33,834 nucleotides of DNA from Lachnospiraceae bacterium (GTDB taxonomy: Bacteria; Bacillota; Clostridia; Oscillospirales; Ruminococcaceae). Every line of letters starts with the position of its first letter. Position 1 is the stretch's first letter. Under the pieces are notes generated by a model. It had not been told where the DNA came from and searched no databases. It saw nothing but the letters and a program-made list of their open reading frames with translations. The translations under genes were made by a program, and so were the position numbers. The stretch lies in NCBI GenBank assembly GCA_023664705.1, contig JAMPFE010000018.1, forward strand, positions 1-33,834. The letters are read 5' to 3'. Positions 31,181 through 33,834 of this stretch are shown here, one piece after another.

Positions 31181-32062
31181 TTATTTCAAGCCTTTGGTTT
31201 CATCTTGTTTCAGCAATTCGTCAAGCCAAGGTTCGTTTTCATGAGAATAATTACAGAGGTGATTTATACATTCCATTGTTGTTCTGCCAAGTGGATTATT
31301 TTGGCTTGTTGCAATCAAACCATCAGCTGTCAAATACAAGGAACCACCATCGTCATAACCGCATGTAAATGCATGTTTGGTAATTACTTTGCTTGGCTTT
31401 TTCGGATTTGTCGGCATAGAGGTATAATTCTTTAATATATCGTTTAGCGATAAGAAATTCCAATTTACCCCGGGCAACGAAAAATACAGGTCACTGAACT
31501 CGCTCAGGAAATCAAGCTGAATTTTTGTGAACTCTATACCGCATTTTTTCATTTTTTGTTCAAATTCGGATGTGTCAATATGTCTGCCCTCATACCAACC
31601 GAAATGACGCATTATATGATATGTCCGCCGGGGTATTTCGGGGTGGAAATCGTACTCGACCGTTGTGATGTAATCAAAAAAATCATCCTCATTTTCGGCG
31701 ATCACTTTATGATTTTGATTGTAGAATTTGCCTTGTTCTGATAAATAAAAAATCGCTATTGTACCTGCGCAATTTGACACAGCTCCTACATACTGTACTG
31801 CGCTGCTTATTTCATTCCAATAATAATTGCTGCCGGCAGAATATAACAGCGAAATTCTAAGAATGTCCTTTGAGACAGTTTCGATACGCTCAAATTCTAC
31901 GTCCCCTATTCCCATAAAATAATCGATAATTTTTTGGGGATTGCTGCCGCTCTTGTAGTATTGGCTTATTTTATGAGTTAGTTCCGATTCGGAATATAAC
32001 TTGTGATATACATCAAAAAGCGGTTGCATTGACGCGTATTTTAAAAATTCTTGTCTTGTCAT
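31181..32062 (-). CDS. SUKH-3-type immunity protein with extra N-terminal domain
   Basis: The 293-residue cytoplasmic protein has a second half (from about residue 145) that fits SUKH-3 immunity proteins of polymorphic toxin systems: FGWYEGRHIDTSEFEQ, then a helix ending FLSEFSDLYFSLPG, and near the end YDDGGSLYLTADGLIA with LGRTTMECINHL. The first ~140 residues form another domain ending in a strand-rich FYLSEQGKFYNQNH part that may be a divergent SMI1/KNR4-like unit. Such proteins bind and neutralise a cognate toxin, often a nuclease. No toxin gene is visible, so it is an orphan. GGAGGT precedes the ATG. The gene is AT-rich, as expected for acquired DNA. Confidence 0.75.
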   Translation of the reverse strand: MTRQEFLKYASMQPLFDVYHKLYSESELTHKISQYYKSGSNPQKIIDYFMGIGDVEFERIETVSKDILRISLLYSAGSNYYWNEISSAVQYVGAVSNCAGTIAIFYLSEQGKFYNQNHKVIAENEDDFFDYITTVEYDFHPEIPRRTYHIMRHFGWYEGRHIDTSEFEQKMKKCGIEFTKIQLDFLSEFSDLYFSLPGVNWNFLSLNDILKNYTSMPTNPKKPSKVITKHAFTCGYDDGGSLYLTADGLIATSQNNPLGRTTMECINHLCNYSHENEPWLDELLKQDETKGLK

Positions 32063-32121
32063 AGTGACCTCCTATATGATAAAATAATTTGAACATTGGT
32101 TTGCCTGATTCATCATTAATT

Positions 32122-32150
32122 ATTATATCACATTTTAGGAGAATTGTCAA
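32122..32150 (-). promoter_or_regulatory. consensus sigma-A promoter of the SUKH-3 gene
   Basis: On the minus strand, TTGACA (32150-32145) and TATAAT (32127-32122) are 17 bp apart, 60 bp upstream of the ATG. The orphan immunity gene is therefore probably expressed on its own. Confidence 0.85.
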
Positions 32151-32226
32151 GGTAATAATTAAAAACGAGACTTCCCTACGTAAAATTATAAAAATATTTC
32201 AAAATCTTCTTGACTTTAAAGACTGA

Positions 32227-32370
32227 AATGATGTTTGGGATGCTGTTAAAAAGCAGCTTGAAGAACGCAGAAAAATGATAAGCGAAGGCAGAAAGCATTC
32301 GGGGAAATATTGTTTTAGCGAAAAAGTATGCTGCGGAAAATGCGGCAAACCTTTCACAATAACGGGAAAT
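32227..32370 (+). pseudogene. fragment of a large serine recombinase (zinc-ribbon region)
   Basis: The frame reads NDVWDAVKKQLEERRKM, then HSGKYCFSEKVCCGKCGK and PFTITGNHN. This is the recombinase helix followed by the Cys-rich zinc beta-ribbon of large serine recombinases (the F-S-x-K-V-x-C-x2-C-G pattern). A TGA lies in frame just upstream (32224-32226), and the homology stops where the tyrosine integrase remnant begins, so only about 48 codons remain. It cannot be active. It marks a past integrative element of the Tn4451/Tn5397 class of recombinases. Confidence 0.75.
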
Positions 32371-33020
32371 CACAATCTCCCAAATCGAACGCTCATTTTG
32401 GAGATTTTTAGTACATCGGCGTAAACGTTTGCCGTAACCTCAACGCCGCTGTGCCCGAGATGTTCGGACACGATTCTCAAATCAACTCCGCCGTTAAGTA
32501 AAAGCGTGGCGCAGCAGTGCCGAAGTTGGTGCAGCGTCATATCCTCAAATTTCGTTCCTTTGGTAAACCTCTTGAACGAATGGTACACCGACTGTCTATC
32601 GCGGTAGTTGCCGAGTGCAGACGTAAAAACCATTTTGGGGGGAGCACATTTTGTGCCGAGCGCTCTCACAAGCTGCTCCTGCCGTGCTTTATGAGCGAGA
32701 AGGATCTTGCATAACGCCTCGCTCACTCCGATAGTGCGGATGCTGCTTTCGGTTTTCGGCGGCGTAAGGAAATGTTTTCCGCCTATATCCGCAAGAGCGC
32801 GGCTCTTTTGCACTGCCTGCGTTTGGGAAGAATAATGTGTTTACAGGGCGTTTCGCGAATAAAGCCCTGCTCAACGCCTCTCGCGAAAATGCTTTGCAGC
32901 ACTACGTAAATTTTCTTGACTGTGATAGGTTTCAAGTCAAAGCTCTGCATTAACTCGGTGATTTTCGGTGTGGTGATGTCTTTAAGCTTCATATTGCCGA
33001 GCTTAGGCGCAAGGTGATTT
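32370..33020 (-). pseudogene. decayed tyrosine recombinase (phage/ICE integrase)
   Basis: Two frames are needed. The upstream part (33020 to about 32850) encodes the core-binding domain: LAPKLGNMKLKDITTPKI and an SFDLKPITVKKIYVVL helix. The downstream part (32813-32370) encodes the catalytic end: PPKTESSIRTI, the HQLRH box, LGHSGVEVT and the nucleophile in ANVYADVL. Between them the stretch with the first catalytic Arg is missing and the frame shifts, and the extreme N-terminus is also lost. Box II His-x2-Arg, the LGH His and the Tyr survive, but without the first Arg it should be inactive. It lies back to back with a truncated ABC gene. Confidence 0.85.
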
Positions 33021-33024
33021 CGAT

Positions 33025-33834
33025 ATGAGCTTTCATAATTGTAAGGCTCTTGCCAAGCTGTACCGTCAAGACCTCGTCACCGTGCTGCCGCAGCTGCTGC
33101 CAAACCTGCTGATGTACGGGTTCGCGGCGCTGAGGGCTGTCTCTGGGGTAATGTCCGTCGGGGAGATAATCGGCTTTGTGATGTATTTCACGAAGATAAC
33201 GGAGGGGCTTATCGGCTCGACGAATACAAACGGCGTTCTCGGCGGTATCGAGAATATCCTCGTGGATGTGGAATTCCTCGACGACGCGCTGAAATTCCTC
33301 GATATCCCCGACGAGAAATACAAGGGCACGCTCCCGACCGAAAAGCGCGACGACAACGAATACGAGTTCGAGTTCAGGAACGTGTGGTTCAAATATCCCA
33401 ATTCGGAGCAGTACGTTCTGCGCGGCGTTGATTTAAAGTGGCGCGTCGGCGAGAAAATGGCGCTCGTCGGGAAAAACGGCTGCGGAAAATCAACGCTGGT
33501 AAAGCTGCTGTGCCGTCTCTATGACCCGACCGAGGGCGAGATAACGCTCAACGGCATCGATATCCGCAAATACAAGTACGAGGAATATATGGCGCTGTTT
33601 TCGGTGGTGTTTCAGGACTCGGCGCTGTTTTCGTTCAGCGTCGCGGAGAACGTCGCCGCGAGCGCGAACTACGACCCCGAACTGGTGAAAAGCTGCGTTG
33701 AACGCGCGGGGCTGGGCGAGCGCTTGGCGCGTATGGAAAACGGCATAGAGACTTGTCTGTACAAGGACTTCGACGAGCACGGCGTGGAAATTTCGGGCGG
33801 CGAGGCGCAGAAGCTCTGCCTTGCGCGGGCGATC
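33025..33834 (+). CDS. 5'-truncated ABC exporter (permease-ATPase), running off the window
   Basis: The frame is open from before ATG 33025 to the window end. It encodes only the last one or two membrane helices (LPNLLMYGFAALRAVSG, then MSVGEIIGFVMYFTKI) and then the ATPase domain: the YEFEFRNVWFKYPN strand, Walker A GKNGCGKST, Q-loop VFQDSALFSFSV and signature VEISGGEAQKLCLARAI. A complete exporter half has about 200 more residues at the N-terminus, and these are replaced by the integrase remnant, so the gene is probably broken. The signature reads ISGGEAQ, a mild variant. Whether 33025 is used as a start is unknown; no good ribosome site precedes it. Confidence 0.8.
   Translation, partial: MSFHNCKALAKLYRQDLVTVLPQLLPNLLMYGFAALRAVSGVMSVGEIIGFVMYFTKITEGLIGSTNTNGVLGGIENILVDVEFLDDALKFLDIPDEKYKGTLPTEKRDDNEYEFEFRNVWFKYPNSEQYVLRGVDLKWRVGEKMALVGKNGCGKSTLVKLLCRLYDPTEGEITLNGIDIRKYKYEEYMALFSVVFQDSALFSFSVAENVAASANYDPELVKSCVERAGLGERLARMENGIETCLYKDFDEHGVEISGGEAQKLCLARAI

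Overview
The window looks like a chromosomal segment of a Gram-positive, moderately GC-rich Clostridia-type bacterium (Bacillota, probably the Oscillospirales/Ruminococcaceae side). The reasons are strong GGAGG ribosome sites with frequent GTG and TTG starts, many near-perfect sigma-A promoters (TTGACA, 17 bp, TATAAT), lipoprotein signal peptides, an ECF sigma/anti-sigma pair of Firmicutes type, and IscR-like Rrf2, NadA and MnmA proteins of Firmicutes type. The assignment is by inference; no rRNA gene is present.

Layout. 1-4.7 kb: the end of a small acidic ribbon-helix-helix-like protein; a TSUP permease fused to a phytol/dolichol-kinase-like domain (minus); an intergenic stretch with helically phased TTTGCAG repeats; a lipoprotein divergent from an ECF sigma factor and its membrane partner. 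4.8-10 kb: housekeeping genes uvrC, rsmD and coaD, a coiled-coil protein and a 12-TM-like membrane protein. 10.1-10.6 kb: a minus-strand tRNA operon Val-Asp-Gly. 10.8-13.5 kb: a DUF378 protein, then a minus-strand operon rrf2-nadA-mnmA with a likely autoregulatory operator. 13.6-16.8 kb: a polar amino-acid ABC importer (two permeases, ATPase, binding lipoprotein).

16.8-25.3 kb is accessory. A tightly overlapping five-gene minus-strand operon encodes an ICMT-like methyltransferase, a membrane protein, an alpha/beta hydrolase and two more membrane proteins. It is followed by a heterodimeric ABC exporter with its TetR regulator, and then by a second operon encoding a paralogue of the membrane protein. 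The two paralogue-bearing operons carry the same promoter architecture and the same operator-like palindrome, GTTAG-N6-CTAAC, just downstream of the -10 box. This is the best candidate here for an undescribed co-regulated system.

25.4-31 kb: a GH127 beta-L-arabinofuranosidase (minus) and an AT-richer four-gene MacB/FtsX-type ABC cluster with a lipoprotein (plus). 31.2-33.0 kb is a mobile-element scar: an orphan SUKH-3-type immunity gene, a fragment of a serine recombinase zinc ribbon, and a decayed tyrosine integrase lacking its first catalytic Arg segment. The scar abuts an ABC exporter gene that has lost its 5' part and runs off the window.

Two short elements (6655-6768 and 23688-23840) share 32-bp imperfect terminal inverted repeats with different cores and look like MITEs. 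No CRISPR array, rRNA or intact transposase was seen.
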